Source: Deferribacteres bacterium (lineage in GTDB: Bacteria > Thermosulfidibacterota > Thermosulfidibacteria > Thermosulfidibacterales > Thermosulfidibacteraceae). Taken from it: a stretch of 25,242 bases of DNA. The notes beneath the pieces were generated by a model. It made no database searches. It was not told where the DNA came from and saw nothing but the letters and a program-made list of their open reading frames with translations. Of this stretch, positions 15,523-22,711 are shown piece by piece. Every line of letters begins with the position of its first letter. The first letter of the stretch is position 1. Where the stretch lies: the NCBI GenBank assembly GCA_013153205.1, contig JAADEW010000103.1, forward strand, positions 1-25,242, written 5' to 3'. A program made the translations under genes and the position numbers.

Positions 15523-15544
15523 ATAACAGAATAAAAGGATATTC
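15523..15544. repeat. Direct repeat copy 2 / palindromic operator candidate
   Basis: The core GAATAAAAGGATATTC (15529-15544) has a perfect 5-bp inverted repeat GAATA/TATTC with a 6-base centre. It lies 41 bases before the ATG of the first filament cytochrome gene. A related site precedes the gene at 20898-22568. Confidence 0.65.
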
Positions 15545-15585
15545 TAATTTGCTAATGCAAACTATAACTTTTAGGAGGTGAAGTT

Positions 15586-16662
15586 ATGAGACGATTTGCA
15601 TTAGGAGTGGCGGTTCTAATGTTATTAGCGCTACCTCTGGTAGCGAAAGCCAGGGTGTCAGGTCCCTGTTCGGACTGCCATACCATGCACAATTCACAGA
15701 ACGGGGCTGAAGTCTTTCCCGGTGGACCGTACAGAGCCCTGACCAAAGGAGACTGTATAGGCTGTCATACCGGCGTAAACGACGGTAGCAACAACATACC
15801 TTACGTGCTGAGCGACTCCGAGCCTACTTACAACTTTGACGGAACCAAAAACACCCTTGCAGGCGGCAACTTCTACTGGGTTAAAAACGGAGATGACACC
15901 GCAGGTCATAATGTGGCGAGCTTAAACAACACCGATGACAACTTAAATGCTCCTCCCGGATTCAACAGCAACGACTATCAGGCTAACGGAGCAATAGGAA
16001 CCGACTGGAGCACAAATACCCTCTCCTGTGCTGGAACATACGGATGCCACGGAACCCATAACACCACCGATGATTTCGCCGCCATATACGGAGCACACCA
16101 TGCAGACGACTCAACCATAGACGGTTCAACTGTGGGTAAGAGCTTCAGGTTCCTCTATGGAATAAAGGGAACTGAGGACGACGACTGGGAATATACCGTT
16201 AGCTCAAGCGACCACAACGGATACTATGCAAGTGACTATCAGACCACGGGAACCATAGACTCCGCTTCCATAAACTACCTCTGTGCCGAGTGTCACGGAA
16301 ACTTCCACCTCCACTCTGAAATTGACGACTCAACCACCGGTGCTCCCTGGTTAAGGCATCCCACAGACTACGATATGAACAACGTGAAAAACAAAGAATA
16401 CGGCAACTACCCCAATGCCAGCCTTTACAATAGTGTGAGCAACACTGGAGATTACTTCCCGGATGTTCCCGTTGGCACAACCGACGGAAGTGTGAAGTCT
16501 CAGGTTCTTCAGGCAAGCGGTGATGCCATCGTGCTCTGTATCTCCTGCCATAGAGCTCACGGTTCTCCTTACGCAGACATGCTGAGGTGGGACTACAGCT
16601 CGTGCACCGCAGGCTCGCAGAATGCAAACTGCGGATGCTTCGCATGCCACACCAGTAAATAA
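15586..16662 (+). CDS. OmcS-like extracellular filament cytochrome, six haem sites (paralogue A)
   Basis: A 358-residue protein with signal peptide (about 1-22, ending AKA) and mature start RVSGPCSDCHTMHNSQ. Five canonical sites (CSDCH, CIGCH, CAECH, CISCH, CFACH) plus one CX5CH (CAGTYGCH), which sits where OmcS has its third haem, so the total of six matches OmcS. Shared landmarks: LAGGNFYWV with GHN, GTEDDDWEYTVSSSDHN, WLRHP, CISCHRAHGSPY and a terminal CHTSK. The chain is acidic and rich in Asn, Thr, Ser and Gly, as expected for a surface filament. A textbook AGGAGGTGA precedes the ATG, implying strong translation. First gene of a three-gene operon, ending 8 bases before a GC-rich hairpin. 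Nanowire formation is inferred from the family. Confidence 0.9.
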   Translation: MRRFALGVAVLMLLALPLVAKARVSGPCSDCHTMHNSQNGAEVFPGGPYRALTKGDCIGCHTGVNDGSNNIPYVLSDSEPTYNFDGTKNTLAGGNFYWVKNGDDTAGHNVASLNNTDDNLNAPPGFNSNDYQANGAIGTDWSTNTLSCAGTYGCHGTHNTTDDFAAIYGAHHADDSTIDGSTVGKSFRFLYGIKGTEDDDWEYTVSSSDHNGYYASDYQTTGTIDSASINYLCAECHGNFHLHSEIDDSTTGAPWLRHPTDYDMNNVKNKEYGNYPNASLYNSVSNTGDYFPDVPVGTTDGSVKSQVLQASGDAIVLCISCHRAHGSPYADMLRWDYSSCTAGSQNANCGCFACHTSK

Positions 16663-16670
16663 AGCTGTAT

Positions 16671-16690
16671 GGGGAGGGGTCTCCCTCCCC
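16671..16690 (+). terminator. GC-rich intergenic hairpin (attenuator or mRNA stabiliser)
   Basis: A perfect 8-bp stem GGGGAGGG/CCCTCCCC with a 4-base GTCT loop directly after the first filament gene. No T-tract follows, so it is more likely to protect the 3' end of the upstream message or to reduce read-through partly than to end transcription fully. Confidence 0.6.
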
Positions 16691-16712
16691 AGGCTCTCAC
16701 AGGAGAAGTTCA

Positions 16713-17852
16713 ATGTTTAGAGCAGGTTTCATAACGGTTTTGTTCGTTCTTTCCCTCTTTTCTCAGGCTTTCTCCCGGGTGTCAGGTCCCTGCTCCAACT
16801 GCCATACCATGCACAACTCCCAGAACAACTCCCCCATGACATTCAATAACTCCACACAGCCCAATCAGATGCTGTTAAGGGGAGACTGTCTGGGATGCCA
16901 TGCGCAGGGGGGAACAGAAGCTATAGTGACCATCGGGTCCTCGCAGATTCCTCAGGTTTATCAAAAGTCCTCCGAGGACCTTGCAGGCGGCAACTTTGCA
17001 TATATAACAGGGCTAAAACAGGGGAAAGACGGCGGCTCAGGCGACCAATATGGGCACAATGTTGTAAGCATTCCGGGAATAGAGGTTGATTCCATAACAA
17101 ACTCCTTTGCTCCCGGAGCCTTTCCCGGAAACGGCCATCCGGGAAAGGTTTTTCAGGGGGTTGGCCTGACATGTGCCGGACAGCACGGCTGTCACGGAAT
17201 CAGGGGCAACAGTCTGGCACCCATGGCAGCCATCAAAGGCGCCCACCACAGAGATGTAGATGGGCTGGTAAACGGCACTGATGTAGCTTCAAGCTACAGG
17301 TTCCTTTTGAGGGTAAAGGGTTACGAGGTATCCGACTGGAAAAACTCCTCGTCTTCTCACCACAACGAGTATTACGGGTTAAAAACCCCGTATGACGACC
17401 TTAACATAAACTGCAAGTGCCACTCAGGTAGCATAGACGGATACACGGTAATACCGGTTCCGCCAGACGGCACCATGGGAGAATTCTGCGCCACCTGCCA
17501 TCCCACCTTCCACAACGCCCGTTATACATCAAGATGGCCCGATGTCTCTTCACCCTGGCTTCGCCATCCCTCAGACTACGCCATACCCAACGACGGTGAG
17601 TATGCAGACTACAACAACGGAACCCTCACCTACAGCACCACCGCTCCTGTGGCAAGAACAACCTGGCCCATATCCGGTATATCCTCATCTGTAACGCCCG
17701 GAGAAGACGCTGTAACCTGCCTCTCCTGCCACTATGCACACGCGGGACCGTATCCCGACATGCTCAGGTGGGACTATTCAAAGTGTGAATCCGGGAACGC
17801 ATCCCCCGATGAGTGCGGCTGTATAGTATGCCATACCACAAAAGGCGATTAA
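16713..17852 (+). CDS. OmcS-like extracellular filament cytochrome (paralogue B)
   Basis: A 379-residue protein with signal peptide (about 1-21) and mature start RVSGPCSNCHTMHNSQ, nearly the same as paralogue A. Canonical sites: CSNCH, CLGCH, CATCH, CLSCH, CIVCH. A CX5CH (CAGQHGCH) occupies the third-haem position as in paralogue A, and an additional CKCH lies just before the CATCH site; whether this CXCH binds haem is doubtful. Conserved LAGGNF, YGHN, SPWLRHPSD and CLSCHYAHAGPY follow OmcS order. AGGAG precedes the ATG, 50 bases after the upstream stop. The tandem arrangement of two similar filament genes recalls omcS-omcT in Geobacter. The stop codon overlaps the propeller start as TAATG. 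Confidence 0.88.
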   Translation: MFRAGFITVLFVLSLFSQAFSRVSGPCSNCHTMHNSQNNSPMTFNNSTQPNQMLLRGDCLGCHAQGGTEAIVTIGSSQIPQVYQKSSEDLAGGNFAYITGLKQGKDGGSGDQYGHNVVSIPGIEVDSITNSFAPGAFPGNGHPGKVFQGVGLTCAGQHGCHGIRGNSLAPMAAIKGAHHRDVDGLVNGTDVASSYRFLLRVKGYEVSDWKNSSSSHHNEYYGLKTPYDDLNINCKCHSGSIDGYTVIPVPPDGTMGEFCATCHPTFHNARYTSRWPDVSSPWLRHPSDYAIPNDGEYADYNNGTLTYSTTAPVARTTWPISGISSSVTPGEDAVTCLSCHYAHAGPYPDMLRWDYSKCESGNASPDECGCIVCHTTKGD

Positions 17853-18838
17853 TGGGCAGACTACTATACCTGCTTCTGTTTTTTTTGTCTGTGTCTCCGG
17901 CATTCTCTCAGCAGTTGCAAATCGACTCACAGGTTGTAGCCATCATAAATAGAGACGACACTGGAGAGCCTCTAAACTTTCCCACCGTGGTTTACTACTA
18001 CAGAGAAAAGGAAGAGCTGGTTATCGTTGACTCAACCAAGGCAAAAATCATCTTTTACACCCCTGATTTTTTTCCATTCTTTTCCATTGGACGGGGAAGA
18101 AAGGTTCTGGTTCCAAAAGGGGTGGCTTTTGATGACAAAGGGTTCATGTATGTCTCTCAAGGACTTGGAGCTCTTAACCCCCAAACACCCAAAATAAGCG
18201 TTTTCAACGGAGCTGGAATATGGGTCCGCGACATCATACTTAAAGTGAATGGCCGTCCCTTTTCTCCATCTTCCATAGCTATAGGCAAGAATCAAAAAAT
18301 ATACGTCATAAGCTATGGAAAAGCAGGATGCCTGGTCCTGAACAAAGAGGGAAAACTCATAAAAATTATAAATCCCAAAGACGCCATATCACCGGATGAG
18401 CCCAAAAGGGAAGCCGCTCTGTCTGATGTTTATATAGACGAAGATGGAAGGATATACCTTTTAAGTGAAGAGATGGGAAGGGTTTACGTTTACGACAAAA
18501 ACGGAAACTTCCTCTTCAAGGCTGGCCAGAAAGGAGGAACCCCCGGAAAGCTCAGCAGGCCAAGAGGTGTAGCAGCAGACCCTTCTGCCGGATTCATCTA
18601 CATAACGGACTACATGAGACACTGCGTTCAGATATTAGACTACGACACGGGGAAATTCCTTGGAGAGATAGGAGGAAGAGGCTGGGGTCCGGGATGGTTC
18701 AACTATCCGGGAGACATCACCGTGGATACCAGAGGCTACATCTATGTATGCGACCTTTTTAACAACAGGGTTCAGGTGCTTAAGGTTAAAGCCTCCTTTG
18801 AAGCCCTCACATCAGAAAACAAAACGCAAGAGAAATAA
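17852..18838 (+). CDS. Exported NHL-repeat beta-propeller protein
   Basis: About 328 residues from the ATG at 17852, which shares one base with the preceding stop (TAATG) and follows AAAGG. Signal peptide about 1-19 (ending AFS). At least five NHL blades are recognisable, the clearest being LSRPRGVAADPSAGFIYITD and FNYPGDITVDTRGYIYVCD in the C-terminal half. No haem sites. Position directly after two filament cytochrome genes matches NHL genes near omcS-type loci, where an assembly or anchoring role is suspected. The gene ends at 18838, and the next base begins the stop codon of the convergent cytochrome gene. No terminator is visible. Confidence 0.87.
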   Translation: MGRLLYLLLFFLSVSPAFSQQLQIDSQVVAIINRDDTGEPLNFPTVVYYYREKEELVIVDSTKAKIIFYTPDFFPFFSIGRGRKVLVPKGVAFDDKGFMYVSQGLGALNPQTPKISVFNGAGIWVRDIILKVNGRPFSPSSIAIGKNQKIYVISYGKAGCLVLNKEGKLIKIINPKDAISPDEPKREAALSDVYIDEDGRIYLLSEEMGRVYVYDKNGNFLFKAGQKGGTPGKLSRPRGVAADPSAGFIYITDYMRHCVQILDYDTGKFLGEIGGRGWGPGWFNYPGDITVDTRGYIYVCDLFNNRVQVLKVKASFEALTSENKTQEK

Positions 18839-19870
18839 TCAATACTTGTGGCATCTGAGACAGATTTTGTTCCCCGCCTTGGGTGCATAAAGCAGACTTC
18901 CATACGGAGAGCCGTGTGGGTTGTGGCAACTGCTACATGTTAGCCTCTTATTCGTTCCCGGAATAATGGGTCCAACCACCGGATGGGCTACCACCGGATG
19001 GCCTCTTTTCATGCTTTTGCATCTGGGATGGCAGGCAACACAAACTTTAAACGGCTTTGCAAAAAGCTGCTTCGGGAAATCGGATGCGTGAGGGTCATGG
19101 CAGACCGTGCAACCTTTAGCAGAGAGTATAGGATGAAACCTGTACCCCGGCGTTGAAAACTCCTCCTCCTTTTTCTTATGACAGGCGAGGCAGACCCCCA
19201 TCTTCGGTTCGTTTTTAAGCAAAAACTTGTATTTACCTTGATGGGGGTCATGACAGGCGGTGCAGTTCCTCGCACCAAAGGGGCCGTGTTGATACAACAT
19301 ATCCTGCCATACCAGAGGCGCAAAATGACACTGTGAGCAGAGGTCAAAGTCCGTTTTGCCTTTTACGCCAAACCTCACACCCTTAACATAGGTTTTATTA
19401 TGACAGTAAAAACACTCCCCCCTCGCAAAGGGGCCGTGCATATAGATGCGCTTTCCCTTTTTGAACTTATGGCAGGTGAAACAGGTTTTCGCCTTCACTG
19501 CTGATGGATGGCACAGCAGACAGGGTTTTTCCTGTCTGCTTTTGTGAAACCTGAAAGCAAAAGGCGAATTTCTGTAGGTCACCACCACCTTTGTGTCATC
19601 AGGGTCAATATAGAATACATTTCTGCCCTTTTTCAAAAACAGAATGTAATGATGGTAGAATCTGCCGTTTTTGGCTCGCTTAAGCACAAATTTTGCCTTC
19701 TTTCCCTTCTTAACCACCACCCTGGCATCTTTAGGGCCAACGAATACGAGATAGATTTTATCCCTTGAGACCACGCTGTTGGCAGTGGGAGTCAAAACTT
19801 CAGCGGCACTTGCCGTTAAAGCATAAAGAAGCACCAAAAAAAGAGCTTTCAAGGGAAGTCTGCCTCTCAT
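18839..19870 (-). CDS. Decahaem c-type cytochrome with N-terminal beta-sandwich
   Basis: A 343-residue protein with signal peptide (about 1-22), a haem-free beta-sandwich (about 23-105; strands such as KIYLVFVGPKDARVVVKKG and GRNVFYIDPDD) and ten CXXCH sites in the rest, in doubled-CXXCH pairs with HGPF or HPV spacer motifs. It is Lys/Arg-rich. The N-terminal domain resembles that of the 16-haem protein of the same operon, so the two are probably old paralogues whose sandwich docks on a common partner. It starts with an ATGA overlap on the thioredoxin-TPR gene. The stop codon directly abuts the stop codon of the plus-strand propeller gene. Confidence 0.88.
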   Translation of the reverse strand: MRGRLPLKALFLVLLYALTASAAEVLTPTANSVVSRDKIYLVFVGPKDARVVVKKGKKAKFVLKRAKNGRFYHHYILFLKKGRNVFYIDPDDTKVVVTYRNSPFAFRFHKSRQEKPCLLCHPSAVKAKTCFTCHKFKKGKRIYMHGPFARGECFYCHNKTYVKGVRFGVKGKTDFDLCSQCHFAPLVWQDMLYQHGPFGARNCTACHDPHQGKYKFLLKNEPKMGVCLACHKKKEEEFSTPGYRFHPILSAKGCTVCHDPHASDFPKQLFAKPFKVCVACHPRCKSMKRGHPVVAHPVVGPIIPGTNKRLTCSSCHNPHGSPYGSLLYAPKAGNKICLRCHKY

Positions 19871-20886
19871 TCCTGGAGAAGCCTCCCCAAATTATAATAC
19901 TTATCCAGAGCCTTTCGGTAATACGAAGCCGCCTTCTCCCAATCGCCTTTCTTGGAGTATATATCTCCCAGAAGCACATACACATCTGGACTGCCCGGTT
20001 TCGAGAAGAGCAAAGAATTGGCTATGTCCAACGCCTCATCCGGCTTGCCTTTCAGAAGGTAATACCTCGCCTTTATAACCTTCACACGAAAATCATCGGG
20101 TGATTTGCTTTCAAGGAACTTCAAAACTTCGGCAAGCTCTTCAGCCTTGCCCTCCTGAAGCAACACAATCCCAAGCCCCACATACGCATCAACATAATCT
20201 TTTTTCACATTTATAGCCTTTCTGAAAGCCTCCTCCGCCCTGTTGACCATACCTCTTTCAAGCATGGTAGCGCCAAGCCTGTAGTACCTGAGAGCCTCTT
20301 TCTCCTCCGGTGGAAGCTCTTTCTGCTGGGGATTGAGCTCAGCCTCTACCTGCTTTTGCGTTTTCAAACCCAGTGCAACTTCAACATAGGCTTTTACAAC
20401 CTCAGACAAATCATGGGTATAACCGAAGCCTTTGAAAATCTTTCCGTTCTTGGTGATTATCACCGAAGGCATAACAAAAATGCCCAGAGCTCTGTAAACC
20501 TCTTTATTCTTATCAACCCATGCCGGACCGGTATATCCCACTTCAGACAAAAAAGCCTTGACCACATCATCAGGGTCTCTCTGAACATTTATAGGATAAA
20601 CCTTAACGGAGAGCTCTTTTTCTAAAGGCATAAGACCAATTAAGACCTTCTGAGAATGCTTCTTTTTAAACCTTGAGTCTGCCCCCCAAAAAAGAAAGAC
20701 AGAAACGCCGTTGCCCGCAAGATTTCTTATATTTTCTGTTTTTCCCGTCAGGATATCCACCACCTCCGCAGATGGTATAGGGTCTCCCACCTTAACGTTT
20801 CTAAAGGGGAAACTCTGAGCCACAGAAGCAGAGTAAAAACCACAGACGAAAAGAGTTAATACTAAAAAAGAGAGCGCCCGCCTCAT
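19867..20886 (-). CDS. Exported thioredoxin-fold/TPR protein lacking the CXXC site
   Basis: A 339-residue protein with signal peptide (about 1-23), a TlpA/AhpC-like thioredoxin-fold domain (about 27-175) and three to four TPR repeats (about 195-335). The place of the catalytic CXXC reads FWGADSRFKK (66-75), and the only cysteine of the whole chain is in the signal peptide, so no thiol redox chemistry is possible. The cis-proline loop is kept (VMPSVIITKNG). It may be a periplasmic protein-binding scaffold, perhaps presenting apo-cytochromes or holding the flanking cytochromes together (inference). AGGAGAGG precedes the ATG at 20886. It is 11 bases after the 16-haem gene and overlaps the 10-haem gene by 4 bases. 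Confidence 0.85.
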   Translation of the reverse strand: MRRALSFLVLTLFVCGFYSASVAQSFPFRNVKVGDPIPSAEVVDILTGKTENIRNLAGNGVSVFLFWGADSRFKKKHSQKVLIGLMPLEKELSVKVYPINVQRDPDDVVKAFLSEVGYTGPAWVDKNKEVYRALGIFVMPSVIITKNGKIFKGFGYTHDLSEVVKAYVEVALGLKTQKQVEAELNPQQKELPPEEKEALRYYRLGATMLERGMVNRAEEAFRKAINVKKDYVDAYVGLGIVLLQEGKAEELAEVLKFLESKSPDDFRVKVIKARYYLLKGKPDEALDIANSLLFSKPGSPDVYVLLGDIYSKKGDWEKAASYYRKALDKYYNLGRLLQE

Positions 20887-20897
20887 GGAAACCTCTC

Positions 20898-22568
20898 CTA
20901 ATGCTCATACTTAACAGGGTGAACCCTGTCATATCTCTGGGGTTTATGGCAACCAACCACACAGCTTCCTCCGGTTTTGGTTAAGGTAAAGTGGATGGGA
21001 TAGCTCCAAGCCCCGAAAGGAACCTCCGTTCTTATGTGCTTGGGCTGAACGCTCGCATGGGGGTCATGACAGGCTTTACAGGACCTTCCCTTCTGTCTGT
21101 GAACATGGAGGTAGTGAAGGTTCAAGTCACCATTCCTGAAGTTGGTAAGTGTCGTTGTCCTTTCATCACGGGCTATATCCTTGTTGTGACATTCAAAACA
21201 GAGTGCATACTTGTCCTCAGAGTAGGGGGTATAAAATTCAGGGGGAAAGTATTTATTCAACAGCTTCGTATAAAGAGACCCGTGAGGCTTATGACAGGCA
21301 TCACAATCACCCTCTTCAACAGGTCCGTGATAATACTTGCACTCCTTCACATAATCGGCCAAATCCACATGACATCCAAAACAAAGCCCCGGCAAATCTT
21401 TTTTTAACTGGGCTCTAAAATTTGAGGAGTGAGGAGTATGACACGCCGTGCACTTCCCCTCTTTGACGGGTTTGTGGTCGTATTTGGCCGTGGATATGTC
21501 TTTAAAAACCTCGGGATTTATCTTGGCGTGACAGTCTTTGCACAGCTTGGGCTGAGGAGATAGGAGCTGTGCCTTATAATCGCTTCCGTGGGGGTCGTGA
21601 CACTTATTGCAGTCTTCCGCAACAGGCTTGTGCACATGTTTTCTCTTAAACTCCTCCAGCCTCTCTTTATGACACTCAAAACAGACTGCCCCCTTTTCAG
21701 GAGGAGCTATCAACAGAAACTCATTTTTGGACGCATGCGGTTTATGGCATGCCACGCAGTCTCCAACTGCAACCGGTCCGTGAAGGAACTTGTGCTTCAC
21801 GATAGAATCGCTATGACACTGGAAGCAGAGGTCCTGCAGAGACTTTCCTCTCAACTGATAGCGCTGGGACGACTGATGAGGGTCATGACAGGCGACACAC
21901 TCTCCCTCCTCAACGGGAGGATGAACCACTTCCTGAGCGAACTCCTTCTTTTTGGCCTGATGACAGGCATAGCATAAATCCCCCCCCTCCCTTTCTATAG
22001 CATCAGGCAAGAAGGAGCCATGCGGATTATGACAGCAGATACAGACCTTCGCCCCCACCGGACCATGAACATATTTGGCTTTCCCCATATTGGAATGGCA
22101 CTTGCTGTTAGAACAGCCTGCGGATGTGGGAGTTATGGCTTTAAAGCTTCCCCTCTTTATCTTATGGCAGGTCTTGCAGTCGGGAAGACCAACATATTTA
22201 TGAACGTAAAAAGCCCTGAAGCCTTTCGGCACCTTCCTCTTATTTTTGGGATTGTCCAGATAGAATATGCGGGAAACCGCCTTGCTCTTGCCATCTGTTA
22301 CAACCACCTTATTCAAGCCTCTGGAAAGCTCAATCACGGCAGAAAATGCACCGTCTTTCACCGGCACTTTCCTCTTACCCTTGACCTTGACCCCCTTTAT
22401 CTCCACAGCCTTCACCTTGGGGTCGTCCTCAAGCCCAACGAGCACAAGCTTTCTAACCTTAACATAAACCTTGTCAGGAGGAGAGACTATCTTAACCGCA
22501 CCATAAGCCACACACTGAAAAACAAAGCAAAATACCAGCACACCCAGAGAAGTCTTCAGCCCTTTCAT
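20898..22568 (-). CDS. 16-haem c-type cytochrome with N-terminal beta-sandwich
   Basis: A 556-residue protein with signal peptide (about 1-23) and a haem-free beta-sandwich (about 24-105, Ig-like, with a GLNKVVVTDG edge strand) followed by fourteen canonical CXXCH sites plus two unusual ones: CSNSKCH (CX4CH) at the second position and CVVGCH (CX3CH) at the last. CX4CH haem attachment is known from some tetrahaem cytochromes c3; CX3CH is rarer. The canonical sites follow the doubled-CXXCH pattern with HGPV/HKPV spacers. A strong AAGGAGG precedes the ATG at 22568. First gene of a three-gene operon whose leader carries the same palindrome as the divergent region at 15.5 kb. Likely a periplasmic or outer-membrane electron carrier. 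Confidence 0.9.
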   Translation of the reverse strand: MKGLKTSLGVLVFCFVFQCVAYGAVKIVSPPDKVYVKVRKLVLVGLEDDPKVKAVEIKGVKVKGKRKVPVKDGAFSAVIELSRGLNKVVVTDGKSKAVSRIFYLDNPKNKRKVPKGFRAFYVHKYVGLPDCKTCHKIKRGSFKAITPTSAGCSNSKCHSNMGKAKYVHGPVGAKVCICCHNPHGSFLPDAIEREGGDLCYACHQAKKKEFAQEVVHPPVEEGECVACHDPHQSSQRYQLRGKSLQDLCFQCHSDSIVKHKFLHGPVAVGDCVACHKPHASKNEFLLIAPPEKGAVCFECHKERLEEFKRKHVHKPVAEDCNKCHDPHGSDYKAQLLSPQPKLCKDCHAKINPEVFKDISTAKYDHKPVKEGKCTACHTPHSSNFRAQLKKDLPGLCFGCHVDLADYVKECKYYHGPVEEGDCDACHKPHGSLYTKLLNKYFPPEFYTPYSEDKYALCFECHNKDIARDERTTTLTNFRNGDLNLHYLHVHRQKGRSCKACHDPHASVQPKHIRTEVPFGAWSYPIHFTLTKTGGSCVVGCHKPQRYDRVHPVKYEH

Positions 22569-22680
22569 CAGTTCCTCCTTATATAAGGATATTTTAATAT
22601 TCTGTTTTTCTAATTAAACCAACATCTTACAAATGAATATGCTTGTGATATCATTCTCAGTATAACGCTGTCAATAGATG
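22569..22680 (-). promoter_or_regulatory. Promoter and leader of the 16-haem/TPR/10-haem operon
   Basis: On the minus strand TTGACA (22674-22669) is followed after 18 bases by TATCAC (22650-22645), a weak -10. Predicted start near 22638. The leader contains the palindrome at 22587-22602 and AAGGAGG (22580-22574) before the ATG. A 12-bp palindrome CCTTATATAAGG (22577-22588) overlaps both. Confidence 0.55.
22587..22602. promoter_or_regulatory. Palindromic operator candidate, copy 3
   Basis: On the minus strand this reads GAATATTAAAATATCC, preceded by AACA exactly as in the two copies at 15.5 kb. It begins about 19 bases from the ATG and about +36 to +51 from the predicted start, similar to the position of copy 1 in the filament operon (+46 to +61). 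Confidence 0.6.
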
Positions 22681-22711
22681 AAGAAAAGAAAAATGAGCTG
22701 CTCTCATTTTA
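22681..22711 (-). terminator. Rho-independent terminator of the DUF72 gene
   Basis: On the minus strand AAATGAG (22709-22703), a 5-base AGCAG loop and CTCATTT (22697-22691) form a 7-bp stem followed by TTCTTTTCTT. The stem starts at the last base of the stop codon, and the TTGACA of the cytochrome operon follows within about 15 bases. Confidence 0.75.

Larger units (their letters stand above)
15381..15585. promoter_or_regulatory. Shared regulatory region between two divergent operons
   Basis: A 205-base AT-rich region between the barrel gene and the first plus-strand cytochrome. It contains one promoter on each strand using the same DNA (15424-15461), two copies of a near-palindromic site (15499-15542) and ribosome sites at both ends. 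No coding frame of note. Confidence 0.8.

Noticed and set aside
22577..22588. The palindrome CCTTATATAAGG as a hairpin hiding the ribosome site
   Set aside because: The stem would be only four pairs with a four-base loop, too weak, above all in a thermophile.
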